A stretch of 64,000 nucleotides of DNA from Linyphia triangularis (lineage: Eukaryota; Arthropoda; Arachnida; Araneae; Linyphiidae), in the NCBI GenBank assembly GCA_963978545.1, contig OZ021732.1, forward strand, positions 32,580,123 to 32,644,122. The letters run 5' to 3'. Made by a program: the position numbers and the translations under genes. Each line of letters opens with the position of its first letter. The first letter of the stretch is position 1. The notes under the pieces are model-generated. The model did not search any database and was not told the origin of the DNA. It worked only from the letters and a program-made list of their open reading frames with translations. Positions 11,301 to 25,835 of the stretch are shown piece by piece.

Positions 11301-14300
11301 TATCAGCTACTCTTCAGAACTGTACGGAATAATAAAACGAAACGCTTTTTCAAGTTGCCATCCATTAAGGAATATCTTTCAATTACAATTGGCTTTCGTA
11401 AAGAAATAGAAAATTTTCTCCTCCAAAATCCTCAAATAACTCATGTTTCGTTTTGAGGAAGTTGAGCATGCATCACATACAATAGCAACTAAAAGCAAAA
11501 AGTATTCTATTTTTTTTTTAAATATATCCCACTTTAAATTATGTCTTCAACCCTTTGACTATATCTTTCATTCATCAGTTGGATACATTATAATGATAAA
11601 AGAAATAATCTGTATTCGGAGTCTGAAATTTTAGACATAAGTATTAATCAATCTCTATTGTGCATTTCGGTCAACCTTGTATCACAAGCACAACGTCAAC
11701 TATTTCATTAGTTTTTTTTTTTTAATTAGTATTTAAAAATATTAACGTTAACAAACGAGCAGGAAAACCAGTCAGTTAAAAAAACACCCAACCAGATGGT
11801 AGCATGGCAATTAGGAAACAGGAAATTATTTGCAGCATTTTGTTAACAACCTAGCATCTGTATCTTGAAGAGAGTGAAGGTTGTATAAACAGAAAAATGT
11901 TTAAAAGTTTAATTAATTGATTTTTTTTTCTTGTTTCTTGTAGTAGATGAGATGAGAGGGAGTATTAATGGGGAAACGTTCAAATTTTTAACAATAGGTT
12001 AACGTAGGAATTTACCTTTTAACGAGCGAAACCAGCTTGGTTTGCAAAGTATCACAATCTAGGATCCAAGCACATTAATGGTTTCTGCAATGTGAGGCCG
12101 AGCAACTAATATTACCTATTAATATTGTTTTTATCGTATTTTTTTTTGTACAGTTAAAAGGTGATAGATGTCATTCAAAACAGATTTAATTGTTTAGATA
12201 GACCATCTTTAAATGTTATGAGATTTTATTGAAGTAAATAATGCAAAAATGTTTCATGTCTATATTTCTGTAATTGTTTTATTTTTATGGGTTTTTATTA
12301 TTTATTTGTTTTTATTATTATAATGGTATATATGACTGCAAAATTTATATTATAATCTATTAAAAGTACGCTTGGTGGAAACAGCTTATACATTGTCAAA
12401 TCCCACTAAAAGCTATTCCTAAGAAAATAATTAGGAATTCTACTAGAAATATATTATTTTTATTTCATTTCCTCCCAATGTGTTCAAAAATAAAGTAATG
12501 CTGCCATAATAATTCAAAATAAATAATGTATCAAACGAAAAAATAACATTTTGACCCCAAAAATTAATTTGAAACAAAGTTATTTTACACTGCACGAAAG
12601 AGATTACTTTATGAAATTAATGAACTCTTTAGTTTATTTGAGGCTTATTGAAAATGTAAACAATGTAACAAAGCCTAGTTTTATCGTTAATCAAATTTCA
12701 GAAACTTTCTGTGAAATTATGCCATCATCAATTATTTCCCTGTATTGCATTCCGTTTCCGAACAAACAGAAGTGCAAGATTCTAAGATGACGTTAGAAAT
12801 TAATGAGAAAAATATTTCCGTTCATTTGTGAGTCAATAGGGCATTATGCTTAATTATTGTCGAAGGAAACGCCCATTACTTCGAGACTTATTTTGTACCA
12901 AAATTTTAAGCTGACTTGATATCAGTTGTGTTTCATCAAACGATTTTGTAATTGTCAGTTTCTTACTGCAAATTGTGTGAATTTAACAATAACATTAGTA
13001 CTTAATGTCTATCTACACAATAATACATAAAAAACAAATCAATTGTATTGAAAATGGTTTTAATAAATTACTAGCCTAATATAACCGTTTGCATTATTAT
13101 AGAAAAACTTGAATTTAAAACCTTATGATAAACTTTTTTTGATAATCTATTGCTTATTTAAATGTTCCTACTGTTCTCTCTAAAGATAACTGTGAATATT
13201 GAAATATTTAATTTAGGCTACAGTAATCTTTTTATTTGAATTTAATTACCAAATTACCATAAGCAAATTAAGTATGTGTGAAGAATATCTTTTGATAACC
13301 AGAAACTAATTCATCATAAACCAAAAGTATACAAATCAATAACTCAAGATATAATACAAAATGTGGTTTGAATATTTAAGCAAAAAATGACTCAAGAGGC
13401 AATAATAAATAATAGTTTTCTTCCCCAACTGAAGTATATTGAAATCACCTAATTAGTAAAATAAGAAGGAGTTCATAATTTTAACGATTTCTTCAAAATA
13501 AAATTCTATTTGGACTATTTTGTTAATTTAAATGCATTTCATTATAATAAGAACTCACGAAATTCGGTTTTATTTAAAAAACAAAATTGATTTACTATGA
13601 CTGTTGGACATTTAAAAAACTCGTTTATCTTCAGTGTATATATGTTAGAATTTGAAATTTTCGTAATATTTATTTCACTGCTTTCAAACAAAACTTCTAC
13701 GTACATTTATTAAATGCATTTTTAAATAAGAGTAAATATTGCTATTATTCAATTGTCCATTACCGATATTTTAGTTGAAGATTAATGTGGCTCTTATATT
13801 GTTTTTTTCTTTCCGGTAAGCAATAACAAGTAACTTTCTTTACCTTCTTATTAATTATAAATCTTTATTTGGTTGTAATATAAGGGTTTTTCTTCTTAAT
13901 CTCTCCTAGATTGGATTTGATAACTTGAGGCAATAAATTATGTGATCATTATGTTTATTATTCTTGAAAAATAAATCGGTAGTGTATAATGTTTCCTAAA
14001 TATACATTTTTATGCACTCATATTTAAAATAATTATTCATGGTAATGTGTGTCGTTTAATGATACAATTATGCAACAAAATACAAATAAAGTCAATGAAC
14101 ATCATAGTAAATTATTTCATGTGCATGTAAATGTAAAATATAACATTCAAATCACAAAATTTCTGAATCTCTTTTATAGACATTTACAATATACATCATA
14201 CTGACAATAATTTTATTAATAAAATTATAATTTTTATTTAAATTTATGTTTTAAGACAATTTTTATTTTAACATTACTTACTTGTAGAAGGTTTTTTTAT

Positions 14301-15410
14301 TGAGTCATTCATTATTTAGCACTGATTATACATATCGCATTATTTTTAATATACTGCATAAGATAACGATGATACTGAAAAGACAAAAGTATAACAAATT
14401 AAAAAAAAGTCAATTTAACTGTTTGGAGGATAAGATAAACCTAATAAAGTTAGGTTTACTTTACACTTATAATGGGTTGTTCATATAAATTATAATGAAG
14501 TTGTACTCAATTAATACATTAGAAGACTACTTTAAATGACTTATTAAATGTTTAAATGACACCATCATATTATATAAACTTGACAAACTACAAAATGTTG
14601 TCATCAGTAAGTTTAAGCGTTCAATATACGGATAGTTTATTCCAAACAGGCTCTGTAGCAAGCCTAAAACAGTTACAGATATCATAAGTTATCGGTAAAC
14701 TCAAACAATCAGTTCGTAAGCACACAGGAAAATTAAGTTCATAATCAAGAACAAGCGGAAAGTTTTATCATTCAGCTTCAAGTATACTTGCCAGAAATTA
14801 ATTCTAAAAGGAAGAATGTACTACATTCATGGTCATGTTTCATTTCTAATTATTACAAGTTCTTACATAAGAGCAAAAACATGTACTTTGTAGCGAATTC
14901 AAAAGGTTCTATTTATCCTTCATCTACTTACCAATGTAAAATGTCCATAAAATAAGTGCAACACAAGTAAACAATACATGTAATTTAAATTTTCGCTTTT
15001 GTTTGTGCCTTATCATATCAAAAGAACGTTGACGTTCAGAGAATTACTATAGGATTAAAAACTGAGTAAGTATCGAAATAATTTGTTATGTAGCAGACTA
15101 TTTCATAGGAGGATATGAATACGTGTTACAAAAGCATGATAGCGACAAGCAACTCTAAATGGTGCCTTGTTGAAATAACAAAAGTTACGCGAATGCTATT
15201 CTAATGTAATAAACGTATTCCGTAGTTAGGATGACATGTGCAGTAGATGGCGTTTTTAAAAATAGAATTTATAACTCAAATTTACAATATAATCAGATAA
15301 AAATTACTTGAACATTTGTTATAGTAAATAAATATTGTACATGACGACGCACATATACGACAACGTACATGTATGAAATGTATTTCCATTACTAGTTCTT
15401 TTTCGTAAGT
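8346..15410. other. AT-rich gene-poor DNA
   Basis: No supported gene. It contains poly(A) runs at 9918-9942 and 10332-10353 and a poly(G) run at 10565-10577. Two CRE-like words (gtgacgtcac, ctgacgtcaa) occur near 9740-9770. Frames of 60-109 codons here have no recognisable motif or conservation and use AT-driven codons, so I treat them as chance. Confidence 0.5.
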
Positions 15411-15780
15411 CTTTTCTAATTTTTTCGGGATTTAATGAGATGTGCAATTTGTCTGGTAGGATCTTGCTGGTCGAAACCGGCTCAAGCTAGTTCCCGCCCG
15501 GTCTTTTGCGCATGCCATTTTTCCAATCTATAAGAACCAAGATTTCTGTTCGGCCAAGAGTCTGTTTGCTTTTTGATTCTACTCTTTCCAAGAGTCACCA
15601 TGCCAGGGCCCTCCTCATCTCTGGAAATTAATTTCTGTTTTCTCGGATACAGTTTGCTTTTTAAGACTGTCTACCGACGATTTATGCACCGTTTTATGTA
15701 CATGACACATGTGTGCCTGACTACGCCCAACAAAATGTATAAAGTCGCATTAAACGTAACCAATTAATAAAAACTTTAAA
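15411..15780 (+). other. Isolated GC-richer island of unknown nature
   Basis: Base composition is visibly more balanced than the flanks (for example cccgcccggtcttttgcg and ccagggccctcctcatc). A 64-codon frame (15573-15767; its first ATG, at 15600, gives 55 codons) encodes nothing I recognise. No second copy is visible in the window. It could be a small exon, a promoter or a repeat remnant. Confidence 0.3.
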
Positions 15781-18700
15781 AATTCAAATCATCCAATTTT
15801 TCAAACTCAGGTTATCCAATCTGGGAGCTACATGTTAACGAGATAAGTATTTGACCTAAACATCCCTCTAAGAGTAATAGTAGAGAAAAAAATTGCGGGT
15901 ATTTTATTTTTCAAATGGTGTTGAAAGAAATTCGCAATCAATTCCACATGGTAAATCTTTTTTGGCATCCTCTTTGATAGTTCGGTGTAACAGTTCAAGT
16001 TTCATAACATAGCTTATATCATTATACAACTCGAAGATTATAATAATAAAAGAATTTTACATCGAAATAGAGAGTTACTAAAAGCTTCTGTTCTTCTCTT
16101 ACAACCTTTCAAATACCACGTTTGAAAGTCACAGCTGAATAATGCATTACTATATGTACCGCTTAATTGGAAACAAATATTGAATGCTAAAGTGCATGTC
16201 ATTACTTATTTTTAAAACTGAAGATTCTTATTTGGAGAACACATAAAGAAACATTTTAAGAACTGAGTGATTTTTTTTTAACTTGGGACTCTAAATACAA
16301 AATACTTAACTTTGATATGCCTTTAGCTGGACTGGAAGTAAATTAATGAGACATTATATCCAGTTTCTAAGCGGAAAATATACCTTTAATATTATAGGAA
16401 GAGAAAGAAAGTAGTATGTGAAGTATAAATAATACATGAAGCATAACTAAGAATTCAAAAGAGAATAAACTTTATAAATATGTTGAACTGACTTTTTTTT
16501 TTTTTTTTTTTTTTAAATAAAGACTAAATAGTAAAAAAAAAAAATGCTTATGCCAAATACGAATTTATGAAATCGGAGCCACATTAACTCAAAATATGAA
16601 ACACCTATTCAATATCTCATGAGATATTTCATTAAAACCTTTTAAATCTTTCTATAGTATTTAAATTGTCCTCAATATATTTTAAAAATTGTGGATTGGA
16701 GATCAGTTTCGTTAATTTGACTAAGATATCATGAAATAGTATTTGACTTATTATTTAATTTTTCTCTTTTGCTTTAAGAGGAAAATTTTCTTTTTATCAA
16801 GTTTATTTTATTTCGCACATTTAAATTCAATTTCTTGAGAGTAAAGAGATTAGCTTATATTCCTATAAGTTCATAAGATTTACTAGATGAACTTTGATTG
16901 GTTTTTTCCAAATTATTATCATTAGGGCATTCTTTACATTTAAATAAAACTCTTCACTCTAAGCTAGTGAAGTTTATGTATTAATACAATACAGAAAAAC
17001 TATTGCCAATCAATATAAGTATGTTACTTAGTTTATATATTGTCGACAAATAGGCAGTCACTATTTTTTAAATGCTGTTTCTGCACCAAGTTTTTATTTC
17101 TAAACACGGATTTATAACTTTCCAATTATTAGAAACAACAATATTAAACTAATTTGAAAATTCTTCAAATGCTTATCCCTTTATTTAACAGCACGTGAAA
17201 TTGCTTATTAGAAACCGAGTCTCAAATCTTGCAAAACTGAAAAACATTTAGTTACAAATAATTTGAATACAGATGAGTCAATATGGTTTTGCAATATTTT
17301 TGAGAAAAAATATCTCACCATTGATCTAACATGTGAACCAATCTTACAATTAGTAAAAAAAAATATCAATCACACAATAACTATACCCTATTAAATGTTA
17401 CATGATTGACATATTTTTAAATGCAAATTGAAATTAAGTATAATAATTCATTACATATGTTTTAACCCCCTATCTATGTTTGGAGCCAAGATAAGCAATT
17501 CTTAAATTGCTGTGCTTTTTTACGCACTTTACTTAAAATTTCTTTATATCTCATCCATAAAAAATAACAGTTAAAATAAGATATTTAAAACAACACCAAA
17601 ATGCACTAAAAATAAATGTTTTTCTTTCCGTATTGAAATAAGATACCTAAAGGATGAACTCTACTTCTGACGTATTTCCAATTTCAATGATTTTCTTATG
17701 TAAATAGAACGATCCTTATCTCAGTGAAGTTCCTATAATTGGGAAAATAAGACTTATTAATGACGTTATCAAGTAAATCTTTCCTATATAAAATAATGTT
17801 TATTTTGTGAATATCTCGATCCAATGCAATGTAATAGTTTCTAATAGTTTGAGTTGGAGAGCAAAGAATCCGTCGCCAAAGTTTGACTACACATTTTTTT
17901 CATGCTTAGAGGGTTTAATAAACTATACTAATTTTATGTTTGAGCTTCAAATTCTTTTTCACTCTGAAACCTAAAACGCTTGCTGAGATTCTGAATCAAA
18001 ATATGATTTAAGTATCAAAAGATGCGGAAAAATATGTTATTTCTAGATAAAATTAAACACTTAAAGCTCAAATTAAAAATCCTTAAAAATTATTATCCTG
18101 ACAGTATTATTTAATTAAAATAATTAAATAACTTTAAAAATAAGTTTCCCTCTTTTCCTTTGGGAGAAAATATTTATTTTAACTGATAAATTATTGTAAC
18201 TCACTTATATATAGTAAATAAATTATGTTTGCTTTGCTTTATTTATTTAAAACACCAAATATTAATACATTAATTGAACCGTGTTGGGAAAGAACTTAAG
18301 GAGCTCAAAGGCATTTTATTAAAGCATTTATTCTACTTGACTGCAAGCTAATTAAATTTGAATTTGTGAATCTCGACATTAGTTGGGATTATCAGAACAA
18401 AAGTGAAACGCTCGTTAAAAGTTTGGCTGTCTCTTTTGAGTTTTTGTTCACAATAAAGAATTAGAAGAGAGCTTCAAATGCAGGCAAATTAAGCTCTCTT
18501 TTTAGTATATAAAAAGACAAATCCTTCATTAAACAATGAGCTCTCACTTCATCTTCTTAAAAAATATTAATGGTTTCAAAACTATGTTGTTGTTTTTTTA
18601 TTTATTTGTTTTTTTTTATTTATTTATTTAAACCAAAAATTTCAGATATATTTAAAATAATACGTTAAGTGATTTATTAGCGTAAAAATTTAAAATATAC

Positions 18701-20474
18701 AAGACAAATAAAGATAAATGTAAATTCTAATTTAACTCCTCAGTGCCCTTTGTAAGGTTATAAAACCTCTCAATAACGTTGCAATATAAACTAAGAAGAC
18801 ATTAGTTAATTACATTGCTGAACCTAATTTTGAATTAATTTTTCTTGTAATGATCATACTTATAAAAAATTATTATTTTTGTTTCATAAAGCTAACTGTT
18901 CAATAATCACGACTTAAAAAGATTTACCATGATTTTATATGCTTTAAATCTTTTCATCTAAGTTTATTCTTGACAAAGATTAATTAAAACTCCCCCCCCC
19001 CCCTCAAAAAAAAAGATTTTTAATTTATTTTAAACTTTGGCGAAATTCCGAAAAAGCTATTATCATAAACTGGCATACAAAGAGGTAAAAGAGTGACGGA
19101 GAATTATGTGCTTCTTTGAAAGATAGTTTAAAAGTAAACTATTTACATGGCCCTAAAACTTCCATATTTAGCCTCAGGTTATTGGATAAGCTCACCATTG
19201 TTCTATTGAATGGAAGATTTATTAGATATTCAGTATATAATTATTAATGATTTCTACATTCTCGTAACTCTTACCGAAGTTGCATTCAATTATCACCAAA
19301 ATCCATAACTACATTCAGAGATTCATATAATGACTGCAATATCCACGTTATAGTTTAAGCTATTTAGTTCATTAAATTGGGCTACGTAATTCCAAACTGA
19401 TCATTTGATCAGCTTCGAGTGGCACACACTCAATAGACTAGGCAGTGATTAAGCACCTGGTTCATGTATGCCAATGGAGAAATCACCATTAACAATACTC
19501 AATAGTTACAAAGGTTTAAGTTTGAGAATTCTGTAGTCATATGAAGTTTCATAACTGATTTTCTTAAAACGGGCTAAATTGATTTTGTCTTGAACTAATG
19601 ACGAGTTGATTTTAATCAATAACTATTGCAGTAATGATTATCGCAATGAAAGGAAATAATAATTTTCTTAAGAATTTTATTTCTTCTAAAATTATTTAAA
19701 AAATAAATTTATCTGCACGTTTTTTTTTTAACTACAATTCCTCAATACTATATATACTATTATTTACTTTACGAATAGACAGTAAATAAAACTATTATTT
19801 TTTATGCTTAAGGCTTCAGTTATGCAGTATAAGTTGTATTAAAAAAACCTATTCAAACATTCATAATATAATTTAAATAAAAGTATATTTTACTAATACC
19901 AATGTTTCCTTTTAAAAAAAGTAGTGAATTTGTTTTTTAGCAACACAGTAACCCCTAACACAATAATAAGATAGTACTCTATTATTTATCTCGATAAATT
20001 ATCCTTTTCTATTCAAAAAAACTGACACGAACCACTATTAATTAAACTTAATTTCCTAACCAGACGAAATGGTCGTTTCGCAGCTAACATCAAGAAGGTA
20101 AAATCGGAATTTCTTTTCTACACAACTTCCTATGGTAAAGACAAAATAGATTTTTTTCTACCATGTGAACGGAAATTCGTATAATAATACAAAAACTACT
20201 ATAGATAAGTTTTGATGATATCTTCACATAAAAAATAAGTTATTTAGGATAAACAGCAACAGATAAAAAAAAATTGAAATTTCCGAAAACATAAAAAAAA
20301 GTATAGTTCCAACTTTTTTGGGAAGTAAATGATTAAACAAATGTCCAAATCCAACCAAGTTACGGATAACTAAATGGATTAAATTGTAAGATCCAAACTT
20401 AACTTCCTACATTGGTTTGAATTTCACTATAGAACTATCTATTTTTAAATAATTTAAACGATTTTTTTTTTACT
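15781..20474. other. AT-rich gene-poor DNA
   Basis: Nothing gene-like seen on either strand. It contains a poly(T) run at 16493-16514 and a C run at 18992-19003 followed by an A run. Confidence 0.5.
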
Positions 20475-21235
20475 TTCAATAACTCATATGTATACATAGG
20501 GTAATAAAAATATAGAATTCCGTCCACACACAAAAAATCGATTTTCTTTGCATTTCTCTACGTTTTGGAACAACCTGATTTCAAAAAAGTGATCTAGAAA
20601 AAAATGTATGTCTGTAGTCAGCATAATTCCCGAACAAATTGTCCTACGATGTTAAAATTTAGTGTGCTGGTTGGTGATGCCATAGGGACCTACCATTAAG
20701 GTTTTCGTCAAAATAGCCCATGCGCATAAGGTAGCTGCTATTGAAAAAAAGTCATATTTTTCAGTAATTGATAAAAAACAGCTCTAATGGTTTGGTTCAA
20801 AATCGCTGTGGTAATGCCGTTTAAATACCGCTTAATCGCTTGTGGTAGTGCCGCTGTGGTAATACCACTTAAACTTCCTTATCTTCGAAATTCCAGTAAA
20901 AATGCTTTAATAACATAAAGAGTAGAAAAACAAATGCCTTCAACACAGAGTTCTCTTTTTTTGAGCATATCTCATCAACGATCGTTTTTTCTTCTCTCCC
21001 TAGTTTCAATTATAAAAAAGGATTATACAAGAAGTATCCAAAAGTATAATGCCAAAATAGTCATTTTAACGGAGGTTTTTTTCCCCATAAAAGAATTATC
21101 GCAAAAAATATCTCCAAACTGGCCACTTTTGCTAAATAAATGATGAAAATATAACAACGGTAAATGACACAAATTCACGTCAATATTATTGTGTAATTGA
21201 AAGTTGTGCGATGTTTCACACCCCTAGTTTCATTT
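20475..21235 (+). repeat. Dispersed repeat R2, longest copy
   Basis: Homologous to 51880-52420 on the same strand and to 30235-30875 on the opposite strand. Conserved islands include aacctgatttcaaaaaagt, agcccatgcgcataaggtagctg (compared piecewise), caacacagag followed by tgagcatatctcatcaacga, and a terminal cacacccctagttt. Copies are highly diverged. No terminal repeats or target duplications were found, and the 69-codon frame is not conserved. Confidence 0.6.
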
Positions 21236-21469
21236 CATAATTTGGCCATAGATATAGACTATAAAATTGTTATTAAGGTTCATATATACTTTCCAAGCCT
21301 CTGAAACAGGTTTGCCTTCAATTCGATGTGCATTTTGTCTACATGTTAGGCTTAATAGTACAGGAAAAAATAGTTATTATGAAAAATAGTTATTTTTTGT
21401 ATTTTCTCAAAACTTTGAGGTGAATGCGCGATCGGAAGATATTATCTATTTTTTATTTATTTAGTTTTA

Positions 21470-21505
<36 letters not shown>

Positions 21506-22477
21506 TTTCAATTATTTTTTTATAGTTTTTTTTTTATCAAGATATGTTTTTTGAACCAACCTAATACCTAACTGTTACATGTCAAAAGAAATAGGAGATA
21601 TAGAAAACATTGACATGAAAGAAAAAAGAAGCGATCATGTGATATCCCTTGCTACAGTAAACCCTTAATTGGTCTGAATAAATGAAAAAGTAATCAATAA
21701 AAAGTAATCAAAGTATCATTGGATCAATGCATTCATCCCATGATACTTTATCCAAAAATTCTAGTTTCGAGCATCAAGTCAGAAGATTTATCCGAGTATT
21801 TCAAATACGAGATAGGTACATATTCTTTATTGCTTTTCATTAATTCGTGAATGACGAAGAACGTAAAATCCAATCTGTATGAAAATTTCACTTGTGTTGA
21901 TGAAAATGCATTGAAGGAAACGAATTGTTTTATCATCGATGGTGGATATTCATTGCATGTAATTAAAAGTAATAAAACAATAATCGTACTTCTTTCTGAT
22001 GTGCGATATTCATAAGTATATTATTTGACAGATCAATATAAATACCAAAAAATAGCAGTCTGTGAGATACGATGATCCAAACAATATCAAAACAAGTGAA
22101 CATCAACGTAGATACAAATATTTATACCTACAGTTTCTCATAGATTCTCTGATGATGAAGAGATTTGCACCAAGAGCGGTTTCAATCAAATTCATAGAAT
22201 AAAAAACAGTTAATCAAGATGCTCGTACTTGTACAACTTGTCAACAATATGAAACATGCTGTTGGTGATGTAGTTGTTCTCATTTCTTTGAACAGCCATC
22301 GAGAAATATACCAAATTTTTGCCTATAATCGTCACCAAAAAGACGTTTATGTCTCAATCATAATGATTGCACTTGAACAATGATTGCATTTTCAAATATT
22401 TTTCATAAAAAAAAAACTTGCAGCAACAACATTTAAATGTGAAAAACTACATTCTTCTTACCTATGCATTCAGTAGA
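21236..22477. other. AT-rich DNA with (ATT)n tract
   Basis: No gene seen. An (ATT)n microsatellite lies at 21475-21505. Short chance frames only. Confidence 0.5.
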
Positions 22478-22812
22478 TACGATACTACATGAGAATGGGA
22501 TACTACACCCATGGGAAACGGGAAACACAGCTTTTTAGGTTGTTACAAACTGATAGCACAGTAATTTACTGTATCAGAATATTCTCCAAATCCAATGCCT
22601 ACCACGAAAAAGTCCAAGATGCTAGAGAGCGTTTGTTATTTTGCATGGAATAAAGGATGGGACCAACTTCGGTACAGTGTTTTCCAGAAGACACTTCAGA
22701 AGAAGACAGACAGATTGGAATCCTTACATCCCGCTTCCGCAAGGGCAGCTCAGCACTCATATCGAGTGTAATACCAAATACAGCAAATGGTACAGTAACC
22801 TCCTGTTTCTAG
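22478..22812 (+). pseudogene. Possible degraded coding stretch, unknown family
   Basis: One frame stays open for about 58 codons from an ATG at about 22490, then, after a TAA, for about 50 more to a TAG near 22812. Composition is more balanced than the flanks. Fragments such as NAYHEKVQDARERLLFCME and GILTSRFRKGSSALISSV look protein-like. I cannot assign a family. It may be a decayed transposon or an old exon. Confidence 0.25.
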
Positions 22813-23722
22813 AAGATTAGGATTGGATTCATCGAGAGGGTAAACTACTGAATGTTTATGCGAGCAAAATTAGAAAAATTGATAATTGTTTGTAAATTAA
22901 AATCCTTTTGTTCAAACCTTTTTGCTTAGTTATCTTCGTGTTTAATGAGGATTTTCAAAAAATTTACCCTTTAAACCCATTATATCTTAAGAATGTGTGT
23001 TTAGATCTATCAGAAAACTATTTCATTCGATTCAACACACAAAAATAAATAAAAACGATTCCTCACTGGACCAATATTGAAAAGTTTAATTTGAGAGAGA
23101 CAGTGTTCCGCCCCTTTAAATTTTGAGGACATATTGGATATTGAACTTTACTGCCAAAAGTATGTTCTGACCTAAATTTCTAGAATAAACGAATTACTAT
23201 ACGAACTATAGTGTTTTTCCTGTACCCGGTCATATTGCCATACTGTCGTATGACGATTTGACGTGTAGTCATAATGATTATAGCGTCTTTAAAACGAAAA
23301 TAATTAAACTTTTGAATGAACACTATTAAAGAAGAAAAAATGTTCAATAAAATTAATACGCTATTTAAAAGCAATGCGTAATTTAAAGTTTGGGTAATTT
23401 CCTTTAAAAACTGAAATAATAAAATTGTAAATAATCATATTTGTTGCCAACTATTGGACTAAATTTAAAGTTTACTATAATTAAACATTAATTAAGCAAT
23501 AATTATTTTTAAATCCTTTATAATAAAGTCAATTGTGTGCGTTTATTTGTTTTTATCTGTGGTAGGTAAATCTAAGAGTCAATTAAGCCACTTGTCGGGA
23601 ATTTAAAAATTGAAGTTTAGGAAATTGCCGCAAACCCTCGACTTAGAGTCAAACTCTTAGTCAACTAGGCTATAAAGAGGAGTTTGGTGAATATACTAAG
23701 GTTAAATACCACATTGCATTTC

Positions 23723-23769
<47 letters not shown>

Positions 23770-24235
23770 ACCTTTATAATTGTGATTTTTGTTTTAATGC
23801 AGAAAATAGTGGAAAATATAAATGATGCACATATAGGCAAAATAAAAGTTTAATGGCCGTTTAAACATATCCATTTTTGCAATTTTATGGAACTGACTTT
23901 AAAAAAGTGACTATCAGCCATAGTGTTGTAATTTATCGATAATATTTAAAAGATTTTTACTCAGAACTTTGTTTCCCATAATTATAACTTCAATAAATTC
24001 CTAAGACCTTTTCTCATATGGCCTTAAGACTATAATTATTTTTTTCAAACACACTTAATATTCTATCAAAAATATATATATATATATATATGAAAAGCTT
24101 TTGTTTAAAATAATAAACTTGTTTGCTTAAAAGCCTAGTATAGAAATAAAAAGAAAGATTTTTTTCCAAAAATTTGCTTCCACCATATATATATATATTT
24201 TTAAAGATGCAAATTTGTTTAAAAAAATCTCTGCA

Positions 24236-24266
<31 letters not shown>

Positions 24267-24828
24267 CAAAACATTCTAAAATATGAATTTTTTCAGCTAT
24301 ATCTTGAAATAAAAAATAATCTTAAAATATTTGAAGTAAGAATATTTTCAGTGAATTAATTTTTTAATAGCAGAATATTGAACATATTAGAGTACTTTAT
24401 AAGTTTCATGTTTTTCAGAGAAAAAACAAAAATAGTAGGATTTTTCCAACGGATATATGATCTAAAAATCAATGGATTATATATAAACTTAAATAATGCC
24501 TGGTACAATAAAAAATATTTCTATTGCAATAATTCGGCTGTAAAATATACTTGTAGTTTTTACTTGTATTAATTCATTGCAATAAATTGTTAATACTTTA
24601 TATTTTCCCCGGGACTTAATAGATTTCATCCCAACAATGGGTTAAAAAAAGCACTAAACTATTCTGAGTGAGCTCCAACGATGTGTTAAGTATTTTATTA
24701 AGGTTCATGGGTTTTCGTTAGAAAACTTCTTTTACACACGCTTAAATTACTCCTGAAGACTAATTAACCTACTTGCAGTCATCCAATTCAGTTGAAACTA
24801 GATAGTTAGATCACAACAAAAGCATCTT
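22813..24828. other. AT-rich DNA with simple repeats
   Basis: No gene supported. It contains a 44-base poly(A) run (23725-23768), a (TA)n tract (24072-24091) and poly(T) at 24236-24263. The lysine- and phenylalanine-run frames here arise from these homopolymers. The end (about 24740-24828) carries a gtcatccaatt-type fragment that recurs near 26760-26850. Confidence 0.55.
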
Positions 24829-25203
24829 TGTAAAAATGCACCAAGTTCTTCATGCAATGATTATGGCAATGAAAAGTATTGAGATATAAAGTAGAGTCAA
24901 GTTTAAAGTTGTTGTAAATTACGGGCAATGAAAATTAGTGAAATTTTTTTCTCAAAGTTAAAATTCCCCTGCGTATGCCTAAATATATAGCTGTAAAAAT
25001 ATGTGTGACACTGGTTCATTACGTATTCTGGTTTACTGACGCATAATGGCCAAGTCACACAAGCAGGGGAATTTTGAGTTTGGAGAGGAAAAAAATATTA
25101 ATTTTCTTTGCAACAAGCAACAACTTTAAACTTGGCTCTACTTTAAATCTCAATACTTTTCACAGCCATAATCATTGCATAAAGAATTTGGCGCCTTTTT
25201 ACA
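24829..25203. repeat. Foldback element with ~144-bp arms
   Basis: Arms 24829-24972 and 25060-25203 are diverged inverted copies around an 87-bp loop. Paired words include atgcaatgattatggc with gccataatcattgcat, gtttaaagttgttg with caacaactttaaac, and attcccctgc with gcaggggaat. It looks like a small MITE. No coding content. Confidence 0.7.
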
Positions 25204-25580
25204 GAGTTGTTTGTTTGGGGGATTTCATTCTTTTTTTTAAGGTGCTAATTTAAAATATATTACTTATTTACCCAAAAATAACCAGTTTGAAAATGTTTAG
25301 TGTTCATTATTTTTAAATTTTCAAGAAAACTTCTTGGGATTGAAAGGGTTAAACATACATGATTTTTTTGTTACTTATTATACAGTTGACCGTTGGCAAG
25401 ATTTTTGTTGGCGGCCAACTACGAGATGTATATAATTAGCCGACTCCTTTATTCTTATAATTATTATTTGGTTTTAAGGAAGTTTTAAAAAATGTTCTCA
25501 GCAACATTCAATTAGCTAAGAATTACACAAGATTTTTCTAAGCAAGTTAAATTTGCAGGACAACAATCCATGCATTCAAT

Positions 25581-25835
25581 ATGAATGAGGATAATACAAA
25601 ATTATTTAAAATAAATAGTTTATTCAGAAAGGCAAAAAAAAGTTGGCAAAGGGGGAAAAAATTAACAATTAGCGATCATTTCGCTGGCGATAAAATATCG
25701 CCACTGGTCTATTTTATAATGCCAAGTCAAAGTACGATGGATCTCTTCAGCAATCCTCTCCTAGTCTTCGACTTCCTTTTAGTCAACGAACTCGTGGATC
25801 TTGTCTGACTCCGTCCGACAGTGAGGATTAGCAAC
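25581..25835 (+). pseudogene. Possible coding exon or remnant, unknown
   Basis: An ATG-started frame runs 75 codons from 25581 (start MNEDNTKLFKINSLFRK). In the last third another frame has a more protein-like, GC-richer reading (KYDGSLQQSSPSLRLPFSQ, then TPSDSED and TAG), which would suggest a frameshift. A CAACAACAACAAC run follows. No family recognised. Chance cannot be excluded. Confidence 0.2.

Noticed and set aside
15411..15780. GC-richer island as a tRNA-derived SINE
   Set aside because: A ggtcgaaacc word resembles a B box, but no A box lies at the right distance and no second copy is visible.
24014..24359. Frames with lysine or phenylalanine runs
   Set aside because: Translations of poly(A)/poly(T) and (TA)n tracts.
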